NCBI RefSeq assembly: GCF_048544455.1
Contig: NC_133534.1
Span: 120,366,269-120,430,268, forward strand
From: Silene latifolia
Lineage: Eukaryota > Streptophyta > Magnoliopsida > Caryophyllales > Caryophyllaceae
DNA length: 64,000 nucleotides
Direction: 5' to 3'
Each line of letters starts with the position of its first letter. The first letter of the stretch is position 1. A program made the translations under genes and the position numbers. Positions 12,211-24,200 of this stretch are shown one piece after another. The notes beneath the pieces were generated by a model, which saw only the letters and a list, made by a program, of their open reading frames with translations, ran no database searches and was not told the DNA's origin.

Positions 12211-12720
12211 AGTGGTATCAGAGCACATGGTTATTGCATGCAAAATCGGGTTGTTTTTCCGAGTTAATTAGTTAACAAATAAAACTTGTTATTTAGGATT
12301 TATAAAGGTAAATCACGAAATAATTTTGCATGTTAAAAGTTTCTAGTCCTAAATGGGTTTTAGGTCATATGGGACAATTTATGGATTTTTATTGTTCATT
12401 TTATATATTATTGGCATTAAAATGTGATTTTTATGAGAAAAATTTCATTTTTGGACGAAAAATAGCTAAACTTCGAATTTCTTAGTGGTTTTGGGATATG
12501 TTTTCACATTTATTATCTACTGGTGGCATGTTAAATCTCGTGAAAAACTAAGTTATTTTGCATGAAATATGGATTTTATAAGCTTAAATCGTATTTAAAG
12601 GGTTTATTAGCTTAATATAAGTTATATTTCGAATCTGGTCATGGAAATTTAATATGCTGTCACATGTATTTTTACTCAGTGTGTGTAAAAATCTTAGACG
12701 TATTGAACTCCTTTTTGCAT
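12211..12720 (+). repeat. Duplicated N1 PBS and leader segment
   Basis: This repeats 5087 to about 5600 with scattered differences, from the PBS to ATTGAACTCCTTTTTGCAT, then switches to LTR sequence at 12721. It shows that a second copy of the element once stood in tandem and was mostly deleted. Confidence 0.9.
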
Positions 12721-12943
12721 GATTCTACTCTTGAATCTTGTTCATCCATTAGGAAAGCTCAAGAACTAAGTAAGTTAGGAGACCTTACTTGTGCCCAAAT
12801 AACCGAAACTACAAATGTAAGGAACCGGTTTTTCCTTTAGTCTTGTATTTATTTTGCATGCATAAGATCTTAAATTAATTTTATGACTAAATTAATTATT
12901 CACATATGTAATATGTAAACATATGAGATTAACGAATCTAACA
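12721..12943 (+). repeat. Truncated third LTR of N1
   Basis: The last 223 bases of the LTR, from GATTCTACTCTTGAATC to AATCTAACA, correspond to about 4865-5086. The join with leader sequence shares GATT. The CA end is followed by the matching TSD at 12944-12948. Confidence 0.92.
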
Positions 12944-12948
12944 CCCAT
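12944..12948. repeat. N1 target-site duplication, right copy (CCCAT)
   Basis: This CCCAT matches 3811-3815. The T protease-region frame (minus strand) runs up to it. Confidence 0.93.
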
Positions 12949-14341
12949 TTAGTGTAGGGAGATAGGGTTGCATTTGGACTCCCTTAAATTTGCGATTCTG
13001 AACTTGAGTAAGCATTTCAAAGGTTTCGGCCTTTGTGGGCTTGTACCCTAAGCCTAGTGGTATCTTTTGGGAGTTACCTTCCTTAAAAGGTGTAAAGGTA
13101 CTCTCTCTGATAGGGTTTAGTGGCATTCCTGGGAAGTATCTCTGGGATTTGAGTATGTGGTTGACCACTAAGTTGCAGTATGGGTTGAAGTACAAGGGAG
13201 CCAGCTTGCTCTCTATAAGGTTTATGATTTGAAATCCTCCAAGCTCGTGCATTGGATCTGTAACTACTTGGTTGCTTGACATTTTCTCTATTACGGCCTT
13301 AATAGGCGACGAAGTGATCGTCGCTACCTTGCCATCTAGAGGGATTTTGATCTTTTTGTGTAAGGTGGATGTAACTGCTTTGGAAGTGTGAATCCAGGGC
13401 CTACCTAGAAGTATATTTAAAGATGCCTCGATGTCCACTATCTGAAAATTAACCTTTTGCTCGATTGGCCTAGTGGCCAGAGTAAGGTTAATTAGATCTA
13501 CTACTTTAAGTTGCTTTCCATCGTATGCCTGAACGCCTTGGTTAGTAGGAGTCCAGTCTGATCCTTTCATGCCTAACTTGTATGTTGTCTTTAGTGGTAT
13601 GACATTGACTTTGGAGCCATCATCCACCAAAGTCATTGTTACGTTTTTCTTCAAGCATGTGAATATGATGTATAGAGCGAGGTCATGAGTGACGCCAAAG
13701 GGAGGCAAGTCCTCATCTGAGAAATTATGTGGGTTAATTAGCTTGATTAAGTCTTGGAAGACTAGGTGGACGATGTCATTGGGTGTAGAGTCGTGTGCTA
13801 CGTTCAATTTAGCCAATGCTTGCAGTAAAGCCTGGCGATGAGGAAATGAACTTGCAACTAGTTGCCAGACCGAAAGATCAGCCTTTGTCTTTTGAAGTTG
13901 CTTCAATAAATGGTCAGCAGATGTATCTTCGTCATCATTTGGTGTGATGACATTGGTGTTAGTAGTTGGACCATTAGCAACTGGACCACTCGTTTGTCCT
14001 TGAGTGACATTTTGATATGGACATCCCGAGCAAATAAGGTGGTCTACATCTTGATCTTCACTAGCCTTGACTAGAGGATGTTCTTTGAGGTAAACATCTT
14101 CATCGTCATCCGCCCATATTCCATTGACGATACTGAGCTCTCTCAAGCTTATGATTTCAGCCTCTAGGCTGATTATTTGCTCGACTAGATTTTCGGTCAC
14201 TACGATCACTTCTTGCATTGTGGATCCTTGAGATAAGATTGGAATCACTAGCATGTCTTCCCTAGGTATAGTGCTTGGATTGCATAGGGATGCCACTTTA
14301 GCTTCTAGCTCTGAAACTTGTCTACTTACACCTTTACCCAT
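12944..14341 (-). pseudogene. T gag C-terminal linker and aspartic protease
   Basis: The open stretch 14341-12938 gives 467 residues, the last two codons and the stop being supplied by N1. The first half is low-complexity with a coiled-coil-like start (VSRQVSELEAKVASL). The retropepsin-like domain is in the second half: TLVDDGSKVNVIPLKTTYKLG holds the active-site loop as DDGS, and ASLNILLGRPWIHTSKAV is the conserved flap-distal LLGRPW motif (about residues 310-316). The protease cleaves the gag-pol polyprotein. The C-terminal segment (FTPFKEGNSQKIPLGLGYKP) is a known Tat linker. The remaining linker and RT resume at 3810 beyond N1. Confidence 0.87.
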
Positions 14342-15317
14342 GCGACAAAATCAGCGATAGTAGGGGAGATGGTAGAATAACTCTCCTCATTTTCTAGTGC
14401 ATTGACCTCATCTTCAGCTGGAGAAATGAGGCGTGAACAATCCAAGGTGGATTCCTCATCTGTAATCATCAGAATTCCAAGAGGATTCTCAGTATTGCTA
14501 GGCTTGCTTGCATGAGTTATATAGGCAAGCGCTCATCTTCAATCATATCCTGAATGGCATGCTTCAATTTGAATCAATTCTCTGTATCATGCCCTTTGCC
14601 TCTATGGTACTCGCAGTAGGCATTCTCATCCTAGAACCTAGACTTCTTCTCTGGGTGAAGTGTAGGTCCTATAGGTTGGAGTTTGCCTTGTTTCATCAAT
14701 CTTTTTAGAGCATTGGAGTACGATTCACCAACGTTGGTGAACTTCCTCTGCGGGTTATTCTTCTTAGTAGACGATTCGACAAGGTTGACCTCGTTGGTCT
14801 TTCTAGTGAAGCCATAAGAATGCCTCATTGTGCTTTGATATCCGCGATCTACCGTTTTGGACAAGAGTCCTTTACGGATGTCGTCTTCAATTCTTGTTCC
14901 TAGCACAGTTAAGTCTTTTAAAGACTTTATGTTTTGGTACCTTAGATGGTTCACATAGATTGGCTTAAATTGCCTACGAACTTTTCAACAAGAGTAGCTT
15001 TGTCTGGGCGTTTGACGAGTTGCGGGCTAGTCTTTCTCCACCTACTTAGGAAGTCGGTGAAACCTTCTTTCTCATTTTGGGTAAGAACCTCTAGAGTGCG
15101 CATATTGACTTGAATTTCAGCATTATCTGCGTACTGTTTGGTGAACTCAATTGCAGCATCGTCCCAAGTAGCAATTTTCTTGTGATCCAAGGAGTAGAAC
15201 CATTGCTTAGGAATAGTATCAAGAGATGAATGAAAGATCCTTAAGAACATCTCTGGCTTAATGCCTCTGATAGACATATAATCTTTGAATGCACGAGTAT
15301 GGTTCAAAGGGTTTTCA
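14342..15317 (-). pseudogene. T gag, central and C-terminal part (frameshifted)
   Basis: Two open stretches overlap by four bases, 15307-14951 (118 residues) and 14954-14631 (107 residues), so the gene is frameshifted near 14951. The first has the retrotransposon gag core: FKDYMSIRGIKPEMFLRIFHSSLDTIPKQW, then WDDAAIEFTKQYADNA and FTDFLSRWRKTSPQL. The second (MNHLRYQNIKSLKDLTVLGTRIED) is the following linker. The segment 14342-14630 has no long open frame but joins to the protease. Gag forms the particle shell. The N-terminus is on the far side of N2 at 22853-23262. Confidence 0.85.
15313..15317. repeat. N2 target-site duplication, left copy (TTTCA)
   Basis: TTTCA precedes TGTTAGG at 15318 and matches 22848-22852, defining N2 and showing that it landed in T gag. 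Confidence 0.92.
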
Positions 15318-15547
15318 TGTTAGGTTCATTAACCCCTAATTAGACTCATCTAATTAATCACTAAGTTACTTGTTAATTTAGATTTAAAAGATCTAGTGCA
15401 TGCAATATATAAATAAATGAAATAAGGAGAAAACGGATTTATCCTTACTAAATGGTGGACCGATTTATTTGGGCACAAGGTAGGAAGGTTCTTAATATGA
15501 GATTTAAAATTATGATCGCACTATTGTTGAGGACACATACTCCAACA
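15318..15547 (-). repeat. N2 3' LTR, internally deleted (230 bp)
   Basis: Both ends are present (TGTTAGGTTCATTAACC at the left, GAGGACACATACTCCAACA at the right), but the middle is missing: sequence jumps near 15484-15490 from GGGCACAAGGTAG to CTTAATATGAGATTT with a few filler bases. The full copy at 21579-22847 is 1269 bp. The promoter and stem-loop are lost. Confidence 0.9.
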
Positions 15548-18500
15548 ATCTCCCACTTGTCCGAGACAAGTGTGCGTCACCAATTCTCTTGTCCTATTAC
15601 ATCTCCCACTCAATAAAAGGTGTCTTACCGATCGTACTTGCATGTGATCATATCTAAAGTGGTTTCCTCGATTTGGAGAGTAACTGTTTGACCGGAATTA
15701 TCTACCGTAGATACCTTCCGAGCGTCGCCACGCATTTCCAGTTCACTACTCCTCGAGTGGCCCTGAGATTTAGATAACCCTGACAAGGGGGTGGACAATT
15801 CCTATCGCACTGTTCCCTTTGTTCAGCCACAGTTCATGATGACCCAAAATATGCCCATTTGCACTCCATTTTCGGAAGTCGTAGAGCAAGAATCAAAGCC
15901 AATCAGAAACTGTGCCAACTTAGGCGAACAGTCTCTAGTCAAAGAATCGACTCAAAAAGAATACTATAGCAGCTCTCGCCACGGCCAGGCTATATAAAAA
16001 TTACAAGAACTCTATAAGTGGTCACTGCCCGACAGAGTGTCCCACACAGTCTGCCTATGTGAACGACTAGTCATCTCTCATGACCGTATGGCACTTGAAC
16101 TTGCCATCAATCGACTCACACTCTAGTCACTTGGGGACGTCACCTCATATAAGCAACTAGGGGCCTATACTATGTTAATCCAGTTCATTTTAATAGGGTT
16201 CAACGTTGTCCTTACAACCTATTTAGATATAACAATGTAAAAAAGTTTAAAATAAAACTCAAACGATGAATGTATTATCACATATGTAAAATTAATAAAA
16301 TATCGATTACTACATAATCTATAATCCATAATTAATTTTGTATATAATTGTACATTTCAATTCAATTGAAATGGCATGACTTATCATGTTAAGCCTATGA
16401 GAAGGCCTTGGTCAACAAGTTTTAGCAACATCTTGCACCTTACTTAACCTCGTTATATACTATTTCCCTTCGTTATCTATAATCTTGTATTATAAAACCT
16501 TTTGAGTACGTGTCTAGATCCAATCTAGACATAGGCTCTCTTGCCTTAGGATAGCTCCCACTGTCCTCACAGTGTGTGGGATTCATCCTTCTTGCGTATC
16601 TCACAGTTGCAAGTGTACTCAAGGGATCAATTGATCACCACCGTCAAACGACAGTAACGTCAAACTCTAGTGAGCCAATCGTTATCGATAAATGTCGATC
16701 ATTTAACAATATAATTTCCGGTTGTATAGTTCTCATTGTTCAACTGTCTAGAACATTACTCGCAGATTTACTCCCAAAATAATCATAGCCAAGGTGGTTC
16801 TCCAACCATCCTTATGTGTTTAGAATATGGTTTTTGTGTAACTCATTGCACATAAATCCAACAAATATTTCCAAACATTTAGCTTCATACCTTAGTCCCT
16901 CTTGAGTACTAACGGATGGACTATATTTTTATATAGTGACTTTCACAAAGATTCGATTTGAATTTCTCATCATACTCTAAGTATATGAAGTATAAGAATA
17001 GTGATACATCTTAGCATAAAGAATTAATCCAGCAGCGGAAGCAAATGCATTCAATTTCTACATATTCAAGACTTTTGAACTTTTCAAGATTCTTATTAAC
17101 ATAAGAATGTTAACTTTATGCTAATATCCATCGAACTGGATATCTTAGAGATGTATTATTCTTCTCCTAAGTCTTTTATCACTTATAGTGATCAATATGT
17201 TATTTACATATAAGACTAATAATACCACCCTACTCCCACTAAACTTCATGTATAAACAAAACTACTCGACAAATCGAGAAAGGTTTATTACATGACAAAA
17301 ACATACCATTCAACTCCTTGACTTCTACTTAAGATTTTTTCTTAAGTTCGCATCCTACCTTAGGATAGTTGTGATTTACAAAACTCATGCAAGATGATTT
17401 TAAAATCCAACAGTCAAATAATATTATGAAATCCGAATTTAACGAAGAGTTGCAATTGGTGTAAACCTCTTACCACCAATCAACCAAGTCATGGAAACAT
17501 CTTAATGTTTATCTTCAGTTCGGACTTTTGCGGAGTTGAAACTAGATAAAGCATCTTAATAAGTTACAGGTTTGTTACTTTCAAAAATAACATGACTCTT
17601 ATCCACTTAGGTTTCGAAGAAATATTTACTGATTTTGACCAAGAAAGAACATTTTCCTACGTCTTATGATCAGTCTGTGGCTCTTGAACATTTTCTCCCA
17701 CTCTGTCTTTAAAAATAATCCTCTTTTCTTAATAGACAGCATCACGAGCCACAAACCCTTCGTTCTCGTGATAATGTAGGGAAAAATGAGCACATGTTTA
17801 CTATCGAAACAAACTACAATTTAGGTACCATGCCTAACCATATCTCATATGAAATGTAGATGATTGCTTTAACTATGTTTTGTCTTATTGAAAAATTTAA
17901 ATGCCAGACAAATTTTATAACAGAAACTACCTCCAACTCTATTGTAAAGATTCAATCATATCATATAGGATTCTTTGTCACTTTCTAACACACCTTATCT
18001 AATATTATGTGCTTAAGAAGGTGAACTTGTGATACCATATCACAATCTTTTTAGTGCAAATCAAAGTCATTACTTTATTGTTCCCCACCTTAACAAAGTA
18101 CTAATACTTTGGTTTTATAATCTCTAGGTTTTTATACTTTTTAAAAATTCATTGAACTTATTCACAGAATTTCTCTTCTTACCTCATTAGGTGGATACCA
18201 AGTATCTACCTAGTTCGTTGGTAAAAGAGATGAAGAAGTGATAACCTTTTCTGATTGAAATTGTATTCGACCATACACTTCAAAGTGTAAATAGGGCGAA
18301 TATCTTGCTCTATTGATAATCCTTTTCAAAAAGAAGATCATGAACTATCTTGCTTTGAATACAAGATTCGCACATACTAAGAGATTTCCAATCAAATGGT
18401 TTGGGACACTAGTCAAAACTAGTTTCTAAATGCGATTTTTCAATCGAGAATTGAGAAATGATTGGGGTCACCTACTTGAGTCTTGTATATAGGACATTTA

Positions 18501-21500
18501 TTTCTAGTTTGAATATAATTACCTTGATTTGCATGGTCTCACCATAAACTTAATCGTGGTATGTAAGGGCACAACGCTTGTTTTAATTGCATAATAGTGA
18601 AACCCTTTGCGTTATATACAAAACTTGAATTATATTCATATTTAGAGTTAGTGTACATCATAACAATTATTGAGGTACATTTCTAAATACTAAACTAAAA
18701 TGAGTACACGATAATGCCAAATATTATGATGAAATCTATAAATTTGTATCAAATACTCATGACGTGGTAAATAGCAAAGATGAATGTCAATGTCATAGAA
18801 ATTTAAGAAGGAATATGTTGGGGTCCCACAACTAACTTCCTTGATCTTTACTTATTTGGGGTTTGTATCTATTTCAGTGCCTAATACTTTCTCTTTTGAG
18901 CCTAGTTCTATCCTTAACAATTAAGATAGGTACTTAATTACTTCTTATCGCTCTCACCGACTTCAAGAATTTCTACTTGATGAAGACTTATCTTCATATT
19001 AATTCCTAGTTAATCTTTCACAAGGGTTAACTCTATTGCGGTATTTGGTTAATCAAAATTTCTAACAAATCAATTAACTAATTTAACATTGTCATGTTCT
19101 TAACTAATTAAGTGCTTGATGACAAGTGTTTAGGTTGAGCAATAAGACTTTTGAACCGTAGATGCATAGAAGATATCATCAAAACATATTTTGACTAATC
19201 ATTACTTCTATTCATACTTCTTCACAAGAAATCATACATAGGTATGTTAGGAATTTAAGATGCTAATCTTATATGACATAGGACAATTCCTATGGAGTTC
19301 TATGGAATAGAACGATTCCTATGGAGCTAGTCCATGCCTTATTTAAACGGTTCAATTGAGGCTTTTAGAAAGGAGATTCTATTTGTCTTTAGCTATAGTG
19401 GTTTAATGGAGACATAAGTTAAAATCGAAATGACATCGTATATGTCTAGGAGCAAAGATATAGAACAAATTTAAACAACAAAATAGTGGGAAAACTAACA
19501 TTCATCGTAATATATAAAAGCTTTTAGCAAGTTTTAGCGTTTATATAATGACCTCCACCCAATTATATAAACGATTCCAAGACCCAAATTCATACTAGCT
19601 CGATTGTGGGATAATGGTCCCTCTACAACCTTTACTAATACAATTTGGTGGGTTAACTCGTTTAACCGATTCTACACATAGAACTCTCGGTCGATGAAAT
19701 TACATTAAGTCCATCTTTAGCTCTCACATATTGAGACAACGGTCCCTCTAATACTTCCATTGAGATCAACCAAATTTCGAAATGTAATAACATTTTATTA
19801 CCCCACTTACCCAACGTTAAAAGAAAGAACCCCGGTATAATATTTCAATACCGTATTGTACCCCTAATGAAATTGGGATTCATGAGTTCCTACTATTTGG
19901 TAAGGCTAAGTCTCAATTTTTAGAAATGTGAAGGTCTTGTTAATTTATTATCTATCTCTTTTAAGTGAACAAAATTAGTGATCTATCGATAATTATAATT
20001 GACAAGGTCGAAGATTCGATATAAAAGATATGCATGAGATGTTATGACGATTTGGCATGCATGCAAATTGCAAACATATAAAATAGAACATGTAAAGTAA
20101 AGAAATTTCCTAGTATGACCTTTCCTAAAAATAGAAAATCTAATAATCTATTACATATTCGGAAACCAACTTCTTTGGTCCCCTGAACTTCATGTGACAT
20201 GCCTCCTAAGGAAACACCGTCTTGATCGGAACTCCGGAATTACAAAAATAATAATGAAATACATAGCTATTCCTATTATACATTTGTAATAAAAATTTAA
20301 ATCTATTAAATTACAAAACAGTGAAGTGAGATCACAATAAAATTACAACCGAATCGATATTCCCTTACATTACGAGTAATACCGATTAAAAACTAAGGTC
20401 ATACTAAGACAAATTACATGATTCAAAATTACATAAATTTAAATGACATACATCTATAAAAATATGCAGCATTATATATGCATTCAACATACAAAAATGA
20501 ATGTGCCAAATCGCCCTACTAGATTATATCGTATACCGCTTTGGTTTTATAGAAATGAGTGACTTTTAACTTATTAAAATCACAAAATAATACTTAAATC
20601 AAATTTAAGCCCAAGTTAATTACCTAACTATCCTAGGACTCAAATATTATTCTACACTAAGATTTGACAATAATCTAACTTGGTTTTACATTATTGTTCA
20701 TTATAATCTTATTAATCTTAACAATTAAGAAATAATTTCCAATAAATCATAAAAATTTGGAAAAATTCGAAATCAAAATTTTGTATATTCTGGAATATGA
20801 CCAAGATCACAAAAATTTAATAAAAAGTGCTCACCAAGCATTTTTAATTTATTTCATGAATAAATAGCATAAATCATACTTTTTACAACTTAATTCCAAA
20901 TTAATCACAAAAATTATGAAACAATTCAAAATTAAACTTTTGAACAAACTATAATAATTTCTAGATCTGGAAAAAAACATAAATCCAACCAAAAATTTCG
21001 AATTTAATTTTATGACTAACAAAGTTGTCTTTTATCGATTTTATCACATAAAAATCAATAAACACACAAAATTAACAAAATTAATTTTTATTTTTTACAT
21101 CTGATGTTCTAAATATGTGTGCAACTTTGGAGAAACGTTGCATGCCATAAATTTTGGTTTAGCTAATTTTTACCTTATATAATCTCGATTTATTCCATTT
21201 TAACCATTAAAATTATTAATCGTGCAAAATAATCACATTAACTTCAAATTTTACATACAATAAGTAAAATATACATGTGAGATTATATTAAAATTTTGTG
21301 GCCAGAAACAACATATGACTATTTTTAGTTATTAAGTAACCATTTTATTCACTAAAATGTTTATTATTATCCAATAAATTATTAAAAATGAACAATAAAA
21401 TTCCATCAATCATCTAAAATGATCTAAAAAATTTTAGGACCAGAATGTATTCATGCATGAAAAATTTCGTGCATATACTATATAGACACAAAGTTTTCGG

Positions 21501-21564
21501 TTTTTATTTTAGTCATCAAATAACTCGTAAAAAACTCAAAAAACGATTTGCATGCATCAACAAA
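15548..21564 (-). other. N2 internal region, no intact gene
   Basis: About 6 kb of AT-rich sequence in which I find no convincing gene on either strand. It starts (15548-15620, minus sense) with the same doubled AGTGGGAGAT purine tract and ACTTGTC/GACAAGT hairpin as N1. The stretch 15700-16640 is homologous to 9850-10790 of N1. A 90 bp LTR-like patch lies at 16621-16710. The rest parallels the N1 internal region. Confidence 0.7.
16621..16710 (-). repeat. LTR stem-loop fragment embedded in the N2 body
   Basis: The plus strand reads GGGATCAATTGATCACCACC, then GTCAAACGACAGTAACGTCA, closely matching 22680-22765 inside the N2 5' LTR. In N1 the corresponding place (near 9868) has no such sequence: TTGAGTACACTTGCAA is continuous there. 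It is therefore an extra copy of the LTR cassette, about 90 bp, with both arms partly decayed. Confidence 0.8.
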
Positions 21565-21576
21565 GCTCTGATACCA
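21565..21576 (-). promoter_or_regulatory. N2 primer binding site (initiator tRNA-Met type)
   Basis: GCTCTGATACCA on the plus strand is the complement of TGGTATCAGAGC, two bases inside the LTR end at 21579. It is the same primer type as N1 and E. Confidence 0.92.
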
Positions 21577-21578
21577 CT

Positions 21579-22847
21579 TGTTAGGTTCATTAACCCCTAA
21601 TTAGACTCATCTAATTAATCTCTAAATTACTTGTTAATTTAGATTTACAAGATCTAGTGCATGCAATATATAAATAAATGAAATAAGGAGAAAACGGACT
21701 TATCCTTACTAAATGGTGGACCTATTTATTTGGGCACAAGGTAGTACACCTTCCTAACCTTGTTCTTGAGCTTAATAATTTTGGGATGATCCTCCAAGAT
21801 CTTCAAGTTTCAAGTATAGAAACACTCCTCTTAGTTGCACCCAAGACTTACCCTCAACACTAATAATATTATTAACTAGATAATATTACAAGTAACCTTA
21901 AATTTATTCTAATAAAATTACTATTACTATACTATTAATATTTATGAGATATTAGAATTTTTAGAACAAATTTAAGTATAAAACTATTTTATGTGAGAAG
22001 GTCCCTTTTAGAGAGATAAGCATAAAAGATAAGAATCATCTTAAACTGATTACGTCACATGCTCCTAAAGGGGAGGGGAGACTGGTTTTTCATACCTTGG
22101 TTAGGGTGGGTGGTTTGTTTTTTGTCTTACCCAAAAACTAGGGTAACTTTTTTAGGTCATACGTCTTATGATTATGTTTTTTTTACAATTAAAAACAATC
22201 AACCACCAAAAACCCTACCAAAAACCGGTTCCCTACACAAAATGGACCTCCATTTTATCTTTGTTATTTGTCATTTGTAATATGTTGTGACATGTAACAT
22301 GTCATTAGACATATTAATGCATATTTAACAAATTAAATATCATTTTGGAACAAATAAATTATAATTAACAAATTAACAAGTAATTCACAATTACGTGTAT
22401 ATAAAATGGGTCACATTAAGTCTAGCTAATATAATCTACAACATTTTATAATTATGATTAAATAATTATTCTTATCTCAATTGTTTCATAAACATTAATC
22501 AATTTTAGTTATATCATATTAATTATTAAATTGAATCTTATTTAATCACATTAAAATAAGATATATAATTCTCACTCACAAATAAAATTTGTTCAATTTA
22601 AGGATTTAATTAATCTGTATCGACATACAATCAATTAACTTATCAGTTAAGGGAATTGTCCTATAGGTGTGACCTTAAGGGATCAACTGATCACCACCGT
22701 CAAACGACAGTAACGTCAAACTCTAGTCAGGCAATTGTTACCGATTAATGTTGATCAGTTGACTATATATTGAATCATCCCTTGTGTATTCTTAATATGA
22801 GATTTAAAAATGTGATCGCACTATTGTTGAGGACACATACTCCAACA
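21579..22847 (-). repeat. N2 5' LTR (full length)
   Basis: 1269 bp, minus-strand sense starting TGTTGGAGTATGTGTCC and ending TAATGAACCTAACA. It is homologous along its length to the N1 LTRs, with the stem-loop cassette at 22683-22762. It is much more diverged from N1 than the N1 LTRs are from each other. Confidence 0.92.
22683..22762 (-). promoter_or_regulatory. Conserved LTR stem-loop cassette (N2 5' LTR)
   Basis: TCAACTGATC (22683-22692) and GATCAGTTGA (22753-22762) form the same perfect 10 bp inverted repeat as in N1, with the same inner core GACGTTACTGTCG on the minus strand. The arms are intact although the surrounding LTR has diverged from N1. Confidence 0.55.
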
Positions 22848-22852
22848 TTTCA
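22848..22852. repeat. N2 target-site duplication, right copy (TTTCA)
   Basis: Matches 15313-15317 and lies within the gag codons of T. Confidence 0.92.
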
Positions 22853-23262
22853 TGCCCCTTAAACTTCAGGATGTCAGTCATGTAGAAGTTAATTGGCAGT
22901 TGAGCATTCACTACCTCATATTTGTGACTGTTTTCCCTATAGATGTCATCTCCCTTGAGATACATTAGTTGCTCCTCCAAATACTGGAGTCGCTTTTCAG
23001 CTTCAGCAGGACCTGGTGGAAGATTGACTTCTGTTTGTTCAAAGGGTGGAGGATTATCGTGTATGAGCACGTCGAGAATGGGACCCTCTGCAGGAGGAAG
23101 TCTAGCTTCTACAGCGACAATACGGCCTTCGATAGCGTTAAGGCAAGCATAAGCTTGGTCTTGGCTTGTCTGGAGACGAAGGAGTGCAACTAGGATTTGA
23201 TCATTACCATTTGCGGGCTGTTCAGGTTGACCGTTAACGCTTTCATGACTAGTTCCCACCAT
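22853..23262 (-). pseudogene. T gag, N-terminal part
   Basis: An open frame starts at 23262 (MVGTSHESVNGQ) and runs about 137 residues before it enters N2. It has a helical, probably coiled segment (LLRLQTSQDQAYACLNAIEGRI, about residues 27-48; EAEKRLQYLEEQLMYLKG, about 86-103) and ends in a motif (DILKFKGHE) that precedes the gag core in Tat elements. The reading frame on the other side of N2 (15312 downward) continues it without loss, so only the insertion broke gag here. The start is chosen as the first Met after the leader. Confidence 0.83.
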
Positions 23263-23997
23263 TTTGGACTGAGGAAAGAAATCGAGGACGAATCAAAACA
23301 CGATCGACCATTTTTGCCCACTTACTCAAAAAAAGACTCGACTCGTGAAGTGGGTGTGTACCACTGTGTCAAGTGGGATTTGAAAATGACAAATTTTGAA
23401 ATGTTTGTCCTAGACAACTGTAGTGTAGTTGTAGGAGTGCTGACTCGAAGTGAGTTTTGAAATGGGATTGAGGCCCGAAGTTTGACTCGACATTTGGACA
23501 GAGTTTCGGCTTATTTTGCGCTGTTTTAGGCCATTTTAGAAAATGTTTATTTTTTGAAATGGATTTTATTTTACAAAATTTCGTCATGGTTTTGTTTACA
23601 TATGGGCATTATAATGGTATGCTGAGTGCATTTAAAGGGTTTTGCCTTAAAAAGGTGGGTTGCCATACCAAGCAATCAAACCCTGGTCTCTAGAGAGGTT
23701 CATGCCAAACATGAGTAACGTCGGTTCCTAGTTTATTTCCTCGAGTAGTGAAAGCTCTCGATACAAACATGAGTATGTAACGCAGTATGGTTGACATCAA
23801 TCGCTATCCATCTTTAGGCCCAAGTAGGAATTTGGACCGTCCGGACGGGACAATTGGTCGAATGGGTTGGTTTAGGGCCTAAGAAGACCAAATGAAATGA
23901 CCTAAGAAGGTCTATTAATGAAAATCGACAACTGTCTCGTATAAACTATTCCCTAACCATGTTCAAGTTTCACCCTGGGTAACACGTACGTGTATAA
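23263..23997 (-). other. T leader between PBS and gag
   Basis: About 735 bp of untranslated sequence on the minus strand with no open frame that looks coding. Tat elements usually have a leader of this kind. No further motif recognised. Confidence 0.65.
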
Positions 23998-24015
23998 TCC
24001 CCAGCGGAGTCGCCA
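23998..24015 (-). promoter_or_regulatory. T primer binding site (tRNA-Arg type)
   Basis: The minus strand reads TGGCGACTCCGCTGGGGA. This string is the PBS commonly reported for Tat/Ogre elements and assigned to tRNA-Arg. It lies three bases inside the LTR end. Confidence 0.85.
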
Positions 24016-24200
24016 AACTGTGGACATGGCCACCCGCGTCGCGCGCACCTGCGCGTTGTGGTTTTGAGGTGGCGGCATGTAATACCCGCCCTTTTAAGGA
24101 CTCGTTGACCAACCTTGACCGACCTTTGGGGTAGGTGATAACCGTTAGGAATGCGTGCAAGAGGTGCCTTGTGTCTTGTTTAACCTTAGGAGTGTGTGAT

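Larger units (their letters stand above)
3816..12943 (+). mobile_element. N1: non-autonomous copia-type LTR element with an extra truncated LTR
   Basis: The structure is LTR (3816-5086), initiator-Met-type PBS, internal region with no open gene, purine tract, LTR (10939-12210), then a second stretch of internal sequence (12211-12720) ending in the last 223 bases of an LTR (12721-12943). LTRs start TG and end CA. The internal region carries only decayed copia RT remnants near 9480-9830, and its 3' end resembles the 3' end of copia element E. It sits in element T between protease and RT. N1 is related to N2 on the opposite strand. Confidence 0.93.
15318..22847 (-). mobile_element. N2: non-autonomous copia-type element, relative of N1, minus strand
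   Basis: N2 is oriented right to left: 5' LTR 22847-21579, PBS 21576-21565, internal 21564-15548, purine tract, and a much shortened 3' LTR 15547-15318. The sequence is clearly homologous to N1 along LTR, leader and 3' end but considerably diverged. No open gene remains. TTTCA target duplications flank it, and it splits the gag gene of T in frame. Its 3' LTR has lost about 1.04 kb internally, and its body holds a stray piece of LTR at about 16621-16710. Confidence 0.92.

Noticed and set aside
22059..22280. 73-codon open frame at the edge of the N2 LTR
   Set aside because: Lies inside the LTR of N2 and is not open in the homologous N1 LTR.
22943..23193. Plus-strand open frames of about 70 codons over T gag
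   Set aside because: Shadows of the minus-strand gag gene, which has clear family motifs.
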